Origin: Thalassobius sp965218685
Lineage (GTDB): Bacteria; Pseudomonadota; Alphaproteobacteria; Rhodobacterales; Rhodobacteraceae
Assembly: GCF_965218685.1 (NCBI RefSeq)
Contig: NZ_OZ244657.1
Location: 2,604,001 to 2,668,000 of the forward strand
Length of the DNA stretch: 64,000 nt
Reading direction: 5' to 3'
Shown here piece after piece: positions 19,048 to 27,394 of the stretch (position 1 is the first letter of the stretch; each line of letters starts with the position of its first letter). The translations under genes and the position numbers were made by a program. Under the pieces are notes generated by a model that was not told the DNA's origin, made no database searches, and saw nothing but the letters and a program-made list of their open reading frames with translations.

Positions 19048-20475
19048 ATGAATTGGCTACGCCGCATCCTACGCCCGTCTTACGCTCAGAAACTGTTCCT
19101 TCTGGCGACGCTTCCGCTTGTTTTGTCGGTGGTGATGATCGCCCTTCTGGTATCGCATCAGTCACGGGCCTTCGCCGAGCGCGAAATCCAGGCGCTGGAA
19201 CAGCGCATGCTTGACGCCAAGAAAGAAGAGCTGCGCAACTATGTCACCCAGGCGCGCAACGGATTTTACCACATCTATGGTCAGGCCGCGCCCGATGATG
19301 AGGATGCCAAAGAGCGGGTCTCGCAGATTCTGGCGGCAATGATCTATGGCACGGACGGTTTCTTTTTCGTCTACGATTATGATGGCACCAACCTTGTCAG
19401 TCCGCGCCAGACCGATTTCATCGGTAAAAACTGGGCCGGTCTGAAAGACAGCGCCGGCACCCCAGTGGTGGATCGTTTCATCGATCTTGCCAAGCAGGGC
19501 GCCGGGTATCACCAGTTCTTGTGGGAAAAGCCCTCGACCGGACAAGAGGCGCAGATGGTAACATATGTGCTGGGCCTTCAGGATTGGCGTTGGGCGATCG
19601 GAACGGGGGTCTTCATCGATGACGTGAAAGCCTCGGTCGCGGCGGCCCGGGCCGAGGTCGAACAGCGCGTCGAGCGTACGCTTTACAATATTGGCGTCAT
19701 AACCTTTGCAGCGCTGATGGTGGTGTTCGTCTCGGGCATGGCGCTGAACATCCGCGAGCGAATGCTGGCTGACGCCAAGCTCAAAGAGCTGACCCAGCGG
19801 GTGTTCGACGCCCAGGAAGAAGAGCGCGGCCGCGTCGCCCGTGAACTGCACGACGGCATCAGCCAGATCCTTGTGGGGGTACGTTACGCACTGGACACCG
19901 CACGTCGGCGCCTTTCGCCCGAACAGGACGAGCGCGGGCTGCAAATGCTGGACCGTGGGATCTCGCATCTGTCGGGCGCCATCCAAGAGGTCCGCCGCAT
20001 CAGCCGCGACCTGCGCCCCGGTGTGCTGGACGACCTTGGCCTTGGCCCCGCCGTGAAATCGCTGACCCAGGACTTCAGCACCCGCACGGGTATAGAAACC
20101 TCGTTCACCACTGTTGTTTTCCGCAACCGTCTGGATCAGGAAAGCAAGATCGCCCTGTACCGGATCGCGCAGGAGGCCCTTACAAATGTAGAACGTCACG
20201 CAGGGGCTACCGAGGTTTCCGTGGACCTGCGCGGACATCGCACTGGCGCGACGCTGAGAATCTGGGATAATGGCCGCGGAATATCGCAATCCACACAAGA
20301 GGATGGCGGAAAGGGAGGAATGGGCTTGCGCAACATGCAAGAGCGTATGGAACAGCTTGATGGCACACTGACCATCACTTCAGGGCGCAATGGCACGTTG
20401 ATCGAGGCCAAGGTTCCCCTATCGCACATGCTGTCGCCGGAAGACCTGGAAACGACGAAAAAGGCTGCTGAATGA
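19048..20475 (+). CDS. Cache-domain sensor histidine kinase (NarL-type partner)
   Basis: A 475-residue membrane kinase. From the ATG at 19048 the protein has a membrane helix at about 14-33, a periplasmic Cache-like sensor (about 35-205, with FFFVYDYDGTNLVSPRQTDFIGKNW), a second helix at about 215-235, then a HisKA_3 dimerisation domain with the phospho-accepting histidine H268 in RVARELHDGISQ and an HATPase domain (ALTNVERHAGA, WDNGRG, GGMGLRNMQER). A longer frame upstream to 18940 only adds polar residues. Its stop overlaps the regulator start (ATGA). Divergence from the TRAP operon suggests it senses the transported acid; many such sensors bind small carboxylates in the Cache domain. Confidence 0.9.
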   Translation: MNWLRRILRPSYAQKLFLLATLPLVLSVVMIALLVSHQSRAFAEREIQALEQRMLDAKKEELRNYVTQARNGFYHIYGQAAPDDEDAKERVSQILAAMIYGTDGFFFVYDYDGTNLVSPRQTDFIGKNWAGLKDSAGTPVVDRFIDLAKQGAGYHQFLWEKPSTGQEAQMVTYVLGLQDWRWAIGTGVFIDDVKASVAAARAEVEQRVERTLYNIGVITFAALMVVFVSGMALNIRERMLADAKLKELTQRVFDAQEEERGRVARELHDGISQILVGVRYALDTARRRLSPEQDERGLQMLDRGISHLSGAIQEVRRISRDLRPGVLDDLGLGPAVKSLTQDFSTRTGIETSFTTVVFRNRLDQESKIALYRIAQEALTNVERHAGATEVSVDLRGHRTGATLRIWDNGRGISQSTQEDGGKGGMGLRNMQERMEQLDGTLTITSGRNGTLIEAKVPLSHMLSPEDLETTKKAAE

Positions 20476-21116
20476 GCGGACCCGTGAAAATCGTGATCGT
20501 GGACGACCATCCCATGGTGGCCGAGGGAATTCAGGCGGTGCTGGAATCCTATGATGATTTCGAGGTTCTGGCCGCTTTGCGCACCGGTCGCGAGATCGTG
20601 GACCAGGTGGACAGCCTGCGCCCAGACGTGATCCTGATGGACCTGAATATGCCCGAAATCGGTGGACTGACCGCAACAGAGATGATCTTGGAGCAGCGCC
20701 CGGAAACGCGGATTCTGATCCTTTCGATGCATGACAGCCCCGAATATATCTCGTCCGCGCTTAGCCACGGCGCCAAGGGATACGTGCTGAAGGATGTTCC
20801 CACCGAAGAAATCAAAACCGCGATCGATACGGTGATGCGCGGCGAGCGGTATCTGTGCACGGGCGCCAAGGGATCACTGCAACCCGAAGGGGACGAGCAG
20901 CGCGAACAGCTGACCGGGCGCGAACAGACGGTGCTGTTGCAACTGGCGCAGGGCAAGTCCAACAAAGAGGTCGCTCTGGTGTTGGATATCTCGGTGCGGA
21001 CGGTGGAGACACATCGCAAGAATATCAAACGGAAGCTGGGGATATCCTCGACTGCGGGTTTGACACGCTATGCTTTGGAACATGGTGTGCTGCAGGGGAC
21101 AGGCGTAAGTCTTTAG
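20472..21116 (+). CDS. NarL/FixJ-type response regulator
   Basis: A 214-residue regulator. The receiver domain (residues 6-120) has the acidic pocket VDDHP and the phospho-acceptor aspartate in ILMDLNMP, with the switch lysine in GYVLKD. The C-terminal LuxR-type HTH is LTGREQTVLLQLAQGKSNKEVA ... VRTVETHRKNIKRKL. The start overlaps the kinase stop by four bases, so the pair is translationally coupled. The divergent TRAP operon is the natural target; the palindrome at 18900-18913 is the best site I can see. Confidence 0.92.
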   Translation: MSGPVKIVIVDDHPMVAEGIQAVLESYDDFEVLAALRTGREIVDQVDSLRPDVILMDLNMPEIGGLTATEMILEQRPETRILILSMHDSPEYISSALSHGAKGYVLKDVPTEEIKTAIDTVMRGERYLCTGAKGSLQPEGDEQREQLTGREQTVLLQLAQGKSNKEVALVLDISVRTVETHRKNIKRKLGISSTAGLTRYALEHGVLQGTGVSL

Positions 21117-21238
21117 CAGTCTTGATCCGAAGGAGCGCGCCCTGACGGGCGCGCACTGGATATCTCGGCATTCGGCCTGGGCGGCCTGCTGCCTCGGGGA
21201 AAGGGGACGCTGACGCGCCCCCTGCCCTTGCCGATCGG

Positions 21239-23110
21239 TTAGCCGATCATTTCGCCATCTTTGCGCCAGACGGACACGACCGAGGAACGGGGCTTGCCGT
21301 TGCCATCGGGCCACTGACCGCCGGGGTGCTGCACGCCGACGAAGGCCACTTTCTTGTCCGCCGACCAGCACAGGCCGGTCACTTCGGCGCCTTTGGGGAC
21401 GGTCATGAAGCGGGCGATTTCACCGGTTTCAGGGTTGCCCACCAGCATCTGGTTGTTACCCATGCCGGCAAACTCGCCCTCGTTCTTGTCATTGCCATCG
21501 GTCTGGATCCACAGCATCCCGTCGGACGAGAACGCCATGCCATCAGGCGAGTTGAACATGTTGCCTTCGTTGACGTTCGCCGAGCCAGCATAGGCGTTGT
21601 TGTAGACGGTCGGGTTTCCGGCCATCACATACAGATCCCAGGTGAAGCTGTCCGACGCGTGGTTTTCATCCGCCGGGGTCCAGCGCACGATCTGACCGTA
21701 GTTGTTGGTCTCACGCGGGTTGGGGCCGTTGACGGAGATGTCGTCGCCGCCTTTGTTGGGCTTCTTGCCGCGGTTCTTGTTGTTGGTCAGGGCGCAGTAA
21801 GCCTCGACCTTCAGCGGGTTGGCGGCAACCCATTCGGGGCGGTCCATGGTGGTGCCTTTGACAGCCGAGGCGCCCATGCGGGTGAAGGCCAGGATCTCAG
21901 CGGCGGACATGCCGGTGGTTTCCGGGGTCAGCGCCAGCCATTCGCCGGTCTGGTCGTCGTTGAACTTGGCCACATACAGCGTGCCGTCGTCCAGCAGGCC
22001 TTCGGTGCTGCCACCTTCGACATAGGTGCCGTTCGAGACATAGCGGTACAGGTATTCGCCGCGCTCGTCATCGCCCATATAGACCACGATACGGCCGTCT
22101 TTGGCGTGAACCATTTCGGCGTTCTCGTGCTTGAAACGGCCCAAGGCGGTGCGTTTCACCGGGGTGCTGGTGGGATCAGTGGGGTCGATCTCGGTGATGA
22201 AACCGTGGCGGTGGGGTTCGTTCGGCTCGTTCGAGATGTCATAGCGCGGGTCGAACTTTTCATAGGCATAGCGGCCTTCACCACCGATACCGTAGCGCTT
22301 GTAGCCGTCACCTACGGGCATCTCGCCGGTTGCGCCGAAGTAGCCGTTGAAGTTTTCTTCGCAGGTCAGGTAGGTGCCCCACAGAGTCTTGCCCGAGCCA
22401 CAGTTGTTCATGGTGCCCAGAACGGTGCGGCCTTCGGGGTCAGCCTTGGTTTTCACCAGGTCGTGACCTGCCAGAGGGCCTGCCAGCATCATTTCGGTGT
22501 CGTGAGTGATGCGGCGGTTATAGGGGCTGTCGACGACAACTTCATAGCCGTTTCCGTTGTCGGCCACTTCCATCACGGTCACGCCCTGAAGGTTCTTCAG
22601 CAACTTGACCTCGTCAGCGCTGCGCGGGGTGCCTTCGGCATCGGCGGGCAGGTTCAGCTTGGGGCGCACATATTCCGAGTTCACGGCGATCAGCTGTTTG
22701 CCGTCCACTTCGAACAGCTCCATCCCGTCGGTGTTTTCGCCGAAAACCTTGTCCGACATGTCAACCGAAACGCCGGTCTCGGGCGAATAGGCGTCCTTGG
22801 CTTCGCTGAACAGCGCGTCGCCCCAGCGGGTCAGGACCTTCCAGTCGTAACCTTCGGGCACGTGGATGTCGTAATCGGTGGCGATGTCGATGGGCTGGAA
22901 CTTGAAGCCCTTGGTCATGGCTGCGGCACTGTCGAACAGACCCGAGCCGAACACGGCGGCACCGGACCCAAAGGCCAGAGCGCCACCCAGGAAACCGCGA
23001 CGCGAGATCGCGCGGTCTACGACGGCGTCAAAGCCGTTCTCCTCGGGGCGCGGGTCGCGCATTTCGTCAAATTCATCCCAGGACAGGTCGCTGCTGTCGT
23101 GCTTTTGCAT
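21239..23110 (-). CDS. phoX: PhoX-type alkaline phosphatase, Tat-exported
   Basis: A 623-residue protein. An N-terminal cytoplasmic tail is followed by the twin-arginine motif SRRGFLGGALAFGSG at about residues 36-50, so the folded enzyme is exported by Tat. The PhoX/DUF839 body shows GTMNNCGSGKTLWGTYLTCEENFNGYF, whose Cys and Glu residues belong to the Fe/Ca active site of the family, plus GRFKHENAEMVHAKDGRIVVYMGDDERGEYLYRYV and NSPDGMAF. PhoX releases phosphate from organic esters outside the cytoplasm and is the common marine form. A Pho box lies about 105 bp upstream, consistent with phosphate-starvation control. Confidence 0.92.
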   Translation of the reverse strand: MQKHDSSDLSWDEFDEMRDPRPEENGFDAVVDRAISRRGFLGGALAFGSGAAVFGSGLFDSAAAMTKGFKFQPIDIATDYDIHVPEGYDWKVLTRWGDALFSEAKDAYSPETGVSVDMSDKVFGENTDGMELFEVDGKQLIAVNSEYVRPKLNLPADAEGTPRSADEVKLLKNLQGVTVMEVADNGNGYEVVVDSPYNRRITHDTEMMLAGPLAGHDLVKTKADPEGRTVLGTMNNCGSGKTLWGTYLTCEENFNGYFGATGEMPVGDGYKRYGIGGEGRYAYEKFDPRYDISNEPNEPHRHGFITEIDPTDPTSTPVKRTALGRFKHENAEMVHAKDGRIVVYMGDDERGEYLYRYVSNGTYVEGGSTEGLLDDGTLYVAKFNDDQTGEWLALTPETTGMSAAEILAFTRMGASAVKGTTMDRPEWVAANPLKVEAYCALTNNKNRGKKPNKGGDDISVNGPNPRETNNYGQIVRWTPADENHASDSFTWDLYVMAGNPTVYNNAYAGSANVNEGNMFNSPDGMAFSSDGMLWIQTDGNDKNEGEFAGMGNNQMLVGNPETGEIARFMTVPKGAEVTGLCWSADKKVAFVGVQHPGGQWPDGNGKPRSSVVSVWRKDGEMIG

Positions 23111-23214
23111 GGCTAGCCTCTTTAATAGCTATGAAAGAAGGTGTTCGCGCCTTGAGGGTCAAAGCGTCCGTCCTGAGAATTCGATGTTTTTCGTGACATA
23201 GGTGTAAACAAAAC

Positions 23215-23232
23215 ATGAAAGCTGTCTGACAG
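23215..23232 (-). promoter_or_regulatory. Pho box of phoX
   Basis: Read on the minus strand, CTGTCAG-ACAG-CTTTCAT gives two direct seven-base repeats separated by four bases, the PhoB box layout (consensus CTGTCAT repeats). It is about 105 bp before the phoX ATG, with TATGTC (23195-23200) as a possible -10. Confidence 0.7.
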
Positions 23233-23395
23233 CGCGAGATTTCGCCACCTGTCGTGGCGTCACCCTGCGAAAATGCCTGAAGATTCTGCCCGAATCCGGG
23301 CGCGAAATTCCGAAAATTTCACTCGATACCGCGCGTGACGCAACTTTTGCAAAGATTTTAGGGCAGAAATGTTCGCAAAGACCGCATTTTCGCTG

Positions 23396-23424
23396 TTGAC
23401 GCTACTTCCCTGCGCTCCTAATGT
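23396..23424 (+). promoter_or_regulatory. Promoter of the ilv leader and ilvBN
   Basis: TTGACG at 23396-23401 and TAATGT at 23419-23424 are separated by 17 bp. Transcription would begin near 23431, just ahead of the leader peptide ribosome site. Confidence 0.65.
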
Positions 23425-23449
23425 CGCGCTCGCACGAAGGAGCCTTTTG

Positions 23450-23497
23450 ATGACAACGCTAGTCGTAATCGTAGGTAAATGGCGCATGGGCCGGTAA
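23450..23497 (+). CDS. ilv leader peptide (15 residues)
   Basis: An ATG with an AAGGAG ribosome site seven bases upstream opens a 15-codon frame reading MTTLVVIVGKWRMGR. Five consecutive codons specify Leu-Val-Val-Ile-Val, exactly the three branched-chain amino acids made through the downstream acetohydroxyacid synthase. It is followed by an attenuator terminator. This is the arrangement of a ribosome-mediated attenuation leader; the peptide itself has no further expected function. Confidence 0.85.
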   Translation: MTTLVVIVGKWRMGR

Positions 23498-23553
23498 CGG
23501 ACACCATAACGGTACCCCATGCGCCCCCGATTAAACATCGGGGGCTTTTCTTT
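23481..23553 (+). terminator. ilvB attenuator with competing hairpins
   Basis: The terminator is CCCCCGAT / ATCGGGGG (23524-23531 with 23537-23544) followed by CTTTTCTTT. A perfect 10-pair alternative joins GGCGCATGGG (23481-23490, inside the leader frame) with CCCATGCGCC (23516-23525), which intrudes on the terminator 5' arm. A ribosome stalled at the Leu-Val-Val-Ile-Val codons would leave the alternative free to form; one at the stop codon would cover it and allow termination. The overlap of the two structures is only two bases, so the exact switch may be partly steric. Confidence 0.75.
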
Positions 23554-23589
23554 GGCACATACAGTGACGTCGTAAACGGAGCAAACAAG

Positions 23590-25344
23590 ATGACACGTCA
23601 AATGACCGGAGCGAAAATGGTAGTTCAAGCCCTCAAGGATCAGGGCGTGGACGTCGTATTCGGATATCCCGGGGGCGCTGTGCTACCGATTTACGACGAG
23701 ATTTTTCAGCAAAATGACATCCGTCACATTTTGGTTCGCCACGAACAAGGCGCCGTGCACGCAGCTGAGGGCTATGCCCGCTCGACCGGCAAACCCGGCT
23801 GTGTTCTGGTGACCTCGGGGCCCGGTGCCACCAACGCGGTGACCGGCCTGACCGATGCTTTGCTGGACTCGATCCCGATCGTGGTTCTGACCGGCCAGGT
23901 GCCGACGTTCATGATCGGCTCGGATGCTTTCCAAGAGGCGGACACCGTCGGCATCACCCGGTCCTGCACCAAGCATAACTGGCTGGTGAAGGAAACCGAC
24001 GAGCTGTCGGCCACCCTGCACGAGGCGTTTCACGTTGCCACCTCGGGCCGTCCCGGTCCGGTGCTGATCGACATTCCCAAGGACGTGCAGTTCGCCACTG
24101 GTGAATACAACGCCCCGCAGAAGGTTTCGACCAGTCGCTATCAGCCGCAAGTCAAGGGCGACATGGAATCGATCAACGAACTGGTCGCTGCCATGGAAAC
24201 CGCCAAAAAGCCCGTCTTCTATACAGGCGGCGGCGTGATCAACTCGGGCAACGCCGCGTGCCAATTGCTGCGCGAACTGGTCGAGCAGACCGGTTTCCCT
24301 ATCACCAGCACATTGATGGGTCTGGGCGCCTATCCGGCCTCGGGTGACAAATGGCTGGGGATGCTGGGCATGCATGGCCTGTACGAAGCGAACATGGCGA
24401 TGCACGATTGCGATCTGATGATCAACATCGGCGCGCGTTTCGACGACCGGATCACCGGCCGCATCGATGCCTTCAGCCCGGACTCGGTCAAAGCGCATAT
24501 CGACATTGATCCGTCCTCGATCAACAAGGTGATCCGCGTGGACATCCCGATTGTCGGCGATGTTGGCCACGTGCTGGAAGACATCCTGAAGGTCTGGAAG
24601 GCCCGCGGTCGCAAGACCGACAAGGCCGCGCTGAGCGAATGGTGGAAACAGCTGGACGCGTGGCGCTCGGTGAAATGCCTGACCTACAACGGGTCGGACA
24701 AGATCATCAAACCGCAATACGCGCTGGAACGTCTTGAGGCCCTGACCAAGGACCATGACCGCTATGTCACTACCGAGGTGGGCCAGCACCAGATGTGGGC
24801 CGCGCAGTTCCTGGGCTTTGAAGATCCCAACCGCTGGATGACCTCGGGCGGACTGGGCACCATGGGCTATGGCTTCCCGGCTTCGATCGGTGTGCAGATG
24901 GCGCATCCTGAAAGTCTGGTGATCAACGTCGCAGGCGAGGCCAGCTGGCTGATGAACATGCAGGAAATGGGCACCGCGGTGCAGTTCCGCCTGCCGGTGA
25001 AACAGTTCATTCTGAACAACGAACGTCTGGGCATGGTTCGCCAGTGGCAGGAACTGCTGCATGGCGAGCGGTACTCGCATTCGTGGTCCGAAGCCCTGCC
25101 CGATTTCGTCAAGCTGGCCGAGGCGTTCGGCGCCAAGGGCATCTATTGCGACAACCCCGATGATCTGGATGACGCCATCCTTGAGATGATCAACTATGAC
25201 GGGCCGGTGATCTTTGATTGCCTGGTGGAAAAGCACGAAAACTGCTTCCCCATGATCCCGTCGGGCGCGCCGCATAACGAGATGCTGATGGGCGATGCCA
25301 ACACCCAAGACGCCATCGGCAACACCGGCGCGGTTCTGGTGTGA
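23590..25344 (+). CDS. ilvB: Acetohydroxyacid synthase large subunit
   Basis: A 584-residue ThDP enzyme forming acetolactate or acetohydroxybutyrate, the first common step to Val, Leu and Ile. Motifs: VFGYPGGAVLPIYDE with the catalytic glutamate in VRHEQGAVHAAEGYAR, the FAD-binding middle domain, and a C-terminal ThDP domain. The ThDP metal motif reads AGEASWLMNMQE, so the common GDG is GEA; Glu can replace Asp as a metal ligand, and I recall similar forms in related genera. The start at 23590 matches the family N terminus, and the region before it belongs to the attenuator. ilvN follows after 61 bp. Confidence 0.95.
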   Translation: MTRQMTGAKMVVQALKDQGVDVVFGYPGGAVLPIYDEIFQQNDIRHILVRHEQGAVHAAEGYARSTGKPGCVLVTSGPGATNAVTGLTDALLDSIPIVVLTGQVPTFMIGSDAFQEADTVGITRSCTKHNWLVKETDELSATLHEAFHVATSGRPGPVLIDIPKDVQFATGEYNAPQKVSTSRYQPQVKGDMESINELVAAMETAKKPVFYTGGGVINSGNAACQLLRELVEQTGFPITSTLMGLGAYPASGDKWLGMLGMHGLYEANMAMHDCDLMINIGARFDDRITGRIDAFSPDSVKAHIDIDPSSINKVIRVDIPIVGDVGHVLEDILKVWKARGRKTDKAALSEWWKQLDAWRSVKCLTYNGSDKIIKPQYALERLEALTKDHDRYVTTEVGQHQMWAAQFLGFEDPNRWMTSGGLGTMGYGFPASIGVQMAHPESLVINVAGEASWLMNMQEMGTAVQFRLPVKQFILNNERLGMVRQWQELLHGERYSHSWSEALPDFVKLAEAFGAKGIYCDNPDDLDDAILEMINYDGPVIFDCLVEKHENCFPMIPSGAPHNEMLMGDANTQDAIGNTGAVLV

Positions 25345-25405
25345 TGAGCCCTGGGGGCACCACCCTGCCCCCGGCCCCTGAAGGATAGAAAAGAAGAGAA
25401 ACGAC

Positions 25406-25966
25406 ATGTCTGCTCTGCAAATCAAAAAAGGCTCGACCAAGCATTCCGCATATAACCTGCGGCCCAATTTTTCCGATGTTATCGAAAAGCACACCCTGGC
25501 TGTCATCGTCGACAACGAGGCGGGGGTTCTAGCCCGCGTTATCGGGCTATTTGGCGCGCGCGGTTATAACATCGACAGCCTGACCGTGGCCGAGATTGAT
25601 CACGCGGGCCATCGCTCGCGCATCACCATCGTCACCACCGGCACTCCGCAGGTGATCGAACAGATCAAGGCGCAGCTGGGTCGTATCGTGCCCGTGCACG
25701 AGGTTCACGACCTGACCGTCGAAGGCCACGCCGTGGAGCGCGAGCTGGCGCTGATCAAGGTTCAGGGAGCCTCGGAAAAACGGGTCGAAGCACTGCGCCT
25801 GGCCGACATTTTCCGTGCCAACGCGGTGGACAGCACGCTGGAAAGCTTTGTCTTCGAGATCACCGGCACGCCCGAGAAAATCGACGCCTTTGCCGACCTG
25901 ATGCGCCCGCTGGGCCTGGTCGAAATTGCGCGCACAGGCGTGGCAGCGCTGTCGCGCGGTCTGTAA
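25406..25966 (+). CDS. ilvN: Acetohydroxyacid synthase small (regulatory) subunit
   Basis: A 186-residue subunit with an N-terminal ACT domain (about 28-100: AVIVDNEAGVLARVIGLFGARGYNIDSLTV), which binds valine for feedback inhibition, and the C-terminal ALS_ss_C domain that activates the large subunit. The start lies after AAGAAGAGAAACGAC. It is the second gene of the attenuated operon and ends in a strong terminator. Confidence 0.95.
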   Translation: MSALQIKKGSTKHSAYNLRPNFSDVIEKHTLAVIVDNEAGVLARVIGLFGARGYNIDSLTVAEIDHAGHRSRITIVTTGTPQVIEQIKAQLGRIVPVHEVHDLTVEGHAVERELALIKVQGASEKRVEALRLADIFRANAVDSTLESFVFEITGTPEKIDAFADLMRPLGLVEIARTGVAALSRGL

Positions 25967-25990
25967 GAAAACGTCTAAATCGACAATCCA

Positions 25991-26020
25991 AGGGCCGGTC
26001 TGCACCGGCCCTTTTCTTTT
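25991..26020 (+). terminator. Terminator of ilvBN
   Basis: A nine-pair stem AGGGCCGGT / ACCGGCCCT with a four-base loop (25991-26012) is followed by TTTCTTTT. Confidence 0.88.
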
Positions 26021-26022
26021 GC

Positions 26023-26427
26023 CTATTTCTGCAGGCTTTCCAGATAGTAAGCCACCGACAGGATCTTGCCACGCGTGTAAAGTGGCCCCCCGTACGGACC
26101 AGTATCCGAGGCCTCGTCGTCGAAGATTGCACCGTACACGGGCATCGGGCCACCATGGCCCCGCAACCCAGTGCGCCCGTCGATGATGTGGATCACCTGA
26201 AGCATGGGAAATACGCCATCGTTCCGGGCGGTCATGCCGGTCAGATCGGGCACGGCTGCTGTGATCATCTCGGTCATCGGACCAGCTCCGTCGCCAGACA
26301 TACCGTGACACGTCGCGCAATATTGCTGGAACGTGGTCTGTCCGGGATCGGCCATTTCATCGGCCGAAGTGATCGAGGCCATGCCAACAAAGGCAAAAGC
26401 CGTCAGTACAGATAGTTTTGGTCGCAT
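26023..26427 (-). CDS. Class I cytochrome c, periplasmic
   Basis: A 134-residue protein with a signal peptide (about residues 1-22, cleavage after SITSA) and one haem site, CATCH at residues 37-41. The likely axial methionine is M95 in GHGGPMPVYG. It is a single-haem electron carrier or the haem subunit of an oxidoreductase; no oxidase or dehydrogenase gene is adjacent. Upstream sits an FNR-type box with a correctly spaced -10 element, so it is likely induced at low oxygen. The electron partner is unknown. Confidence 0.88.
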   Translation of the reverse strand: MRPKLSVLTAFAFVGMASITSADEMADPGQTTFQQYCATCHGMSGDGAGPMTEMITAAVPDLTGMTARNDGVFPMLQVIHIIDGRTGLRGHGGPMPVYGAIFDDEASDTGPYGGPLYTRGKILSVAYYLESLQK

Positions 26428-26509
26428 ATTCTTTCCTTCTCCTCCTAAGGTCAGAAAGACGCGGCACGTTTAATCAAAGACACCGAAAAAAACATTCCGC
26501 GTCCCTGAT

Positions 26510-26551
26510 ATGATATCCCGCCATGGAAAGAGCCTCGTTGACCTAGGTCAA
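26510..26551 (-). promoter_or_regulatory. FNR-type class II promoter of the cytochrome c gene
   Basis: TTGACCTAGGTCAA (26538-26551) is a perfect 14-bp palindrome matching TTGAY-N4-RTCAA. On the minus strand a TATCAT -10 element lies at 26510-26515. The centres are 32 bp apart, as expected for an activator at -41.5. The box overlaps the end of the DUF2189 gene. Confidence 0.65.
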
Positions 26552-27324
26552 TCCTGCGACGAGGACAAAAGCCGGTACAGATGCCATGTTGCATGCCCCA
26601 GCAACGGCAAGACAATAAACAGCCCCAGGAACGCCGGCAGCATCGCAACGAAAGTAATCACCGCGATGAAAAACGCCCAGATCAGCATGGGCACCAAGTT
26701 CTGCGCCACGGTCTGAAAGCTGGTGATCATGGCGGTGACAAAGTCCACCTCGCGGTCCAGAAGCATGGGCAGGCTCAGGACGGTGATCATGAACAATAGC
26801 AGCGCAAACAAAGCCCCGACCACGGTGCCAACCCCCAGCATCATCAGGCCATTGCCGGTCAGGTAGACCTCGAACGAGGTGGACACGTTGGTCATCGTGC
26901 TAAGCCCCAGGAACAGCGCAAAGATCATATGGGCAATGAAGAACCAGAACAGGAACATGAAGATCACAATCGCGCAGATCGACGGAAGCTGGCGCTTGGA
27001 CTGCATCAGAACCACGCCAAAAATCTTGTAGATATCCATGGCGCGACCCTGCTCGAGCCGGCGAGAGACCTCGTAAAGGCCCACGGCCGCGAAAGGCCCG
27101 ATCAGGGGAAAGCCGACTGCGGCAAAGACCAACCAATAGCTTTTACCCGTGGCCAGGGTGATCCACGCAAAGATCAGACCCAAACCCACGTAGAAAGAGG
27201 CGAACACCAACCCGAATACCGGGGCACGTTTCATGTCCGACCAACCACGGCGCAGGGCCTCTTTCAGCATGCCGAGACTCACCTGCCCCATCTGCGGCGC
27301 ACCATGTTCCAATTCGTACGGCAT
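26548..27324 (-). CDS. DUF2189 polytopic membrane protein
   Basis: A 258-residue membrane protein with about six hydrophobic segments, including AVFGLVFASFYVGLGLIFAWITLA, YWLVFAAVGFPLIGPFAAVGLYEVSRRLE and IWAFFIAVITFVAMLPAFLGLFIVLPLLGHATWHLYR. The WSDMKRAPVFG entry and GHATWHLYR ending are typical of the DUF2189 family, which has no assigned role. The start at 27324 is set by a strong GGGAGGAGTGT ribosome site; the 22 extra in-frame residues upstream are not needed. It lies between the amidase and cytochrome c genes on the same strand. Confidence 0.82.
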   Translation of the reverse strand: MPYELEHGAPQMGQVSLGMLKEALRRGWSDMKRAPVFGLVFASFYVGLGLIFAWITLATGKSYWLVFAAVGFPLIGPFAAVGLYEVSRRLEQGRAMDIYKIFGVVLMQSKRQLPSICAIVIFMFLFWFFIAHMIFALFLGLSTMTNVSTSFEVYLTGNGLMMLGVGTVVGALFALLLFMITVLSLPMLLDREVDFVTAMITSFQTVAQNLVPMLIWAFFIAVITFVAMLPAFLGLFIVLPLLGHATWHLYRLLSSSQD

Positions 27325-27394
27325 ACACTCCTCCCAAAGCGATACATTCTTATTTTTGAGTATGGGACCGGGTTTTACCCTCGAAATCAAGCGC

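Larger units (their letters stand above)
23111..23449. other. phoX / ilv divergent intergenic region (339 bp)
   Basis: No protein gene is seen here. It contains the phoX Pho box and leader on the minus strand and the promoter and leader start of the ilv operon on the plus strand. Confidence 0.7.

Noticed and set aside
21135..21154. Hairpin GCGCGCCC-TGAC-GGGCGCGC after the NarL-type regulator as a terminator
   Set aside because: The stem is perfect, but neither strand has a T-run after it, so I do not call it an intrinsic terminator.
21326..23116. A 596-codon open frame on the plus strand antisense to phoX
   Set aside because: It mirrors the codon pattern of phoX, shows no family motif, and phoX has a clear Tat signal, ribosome site and Pho box on the other strand.
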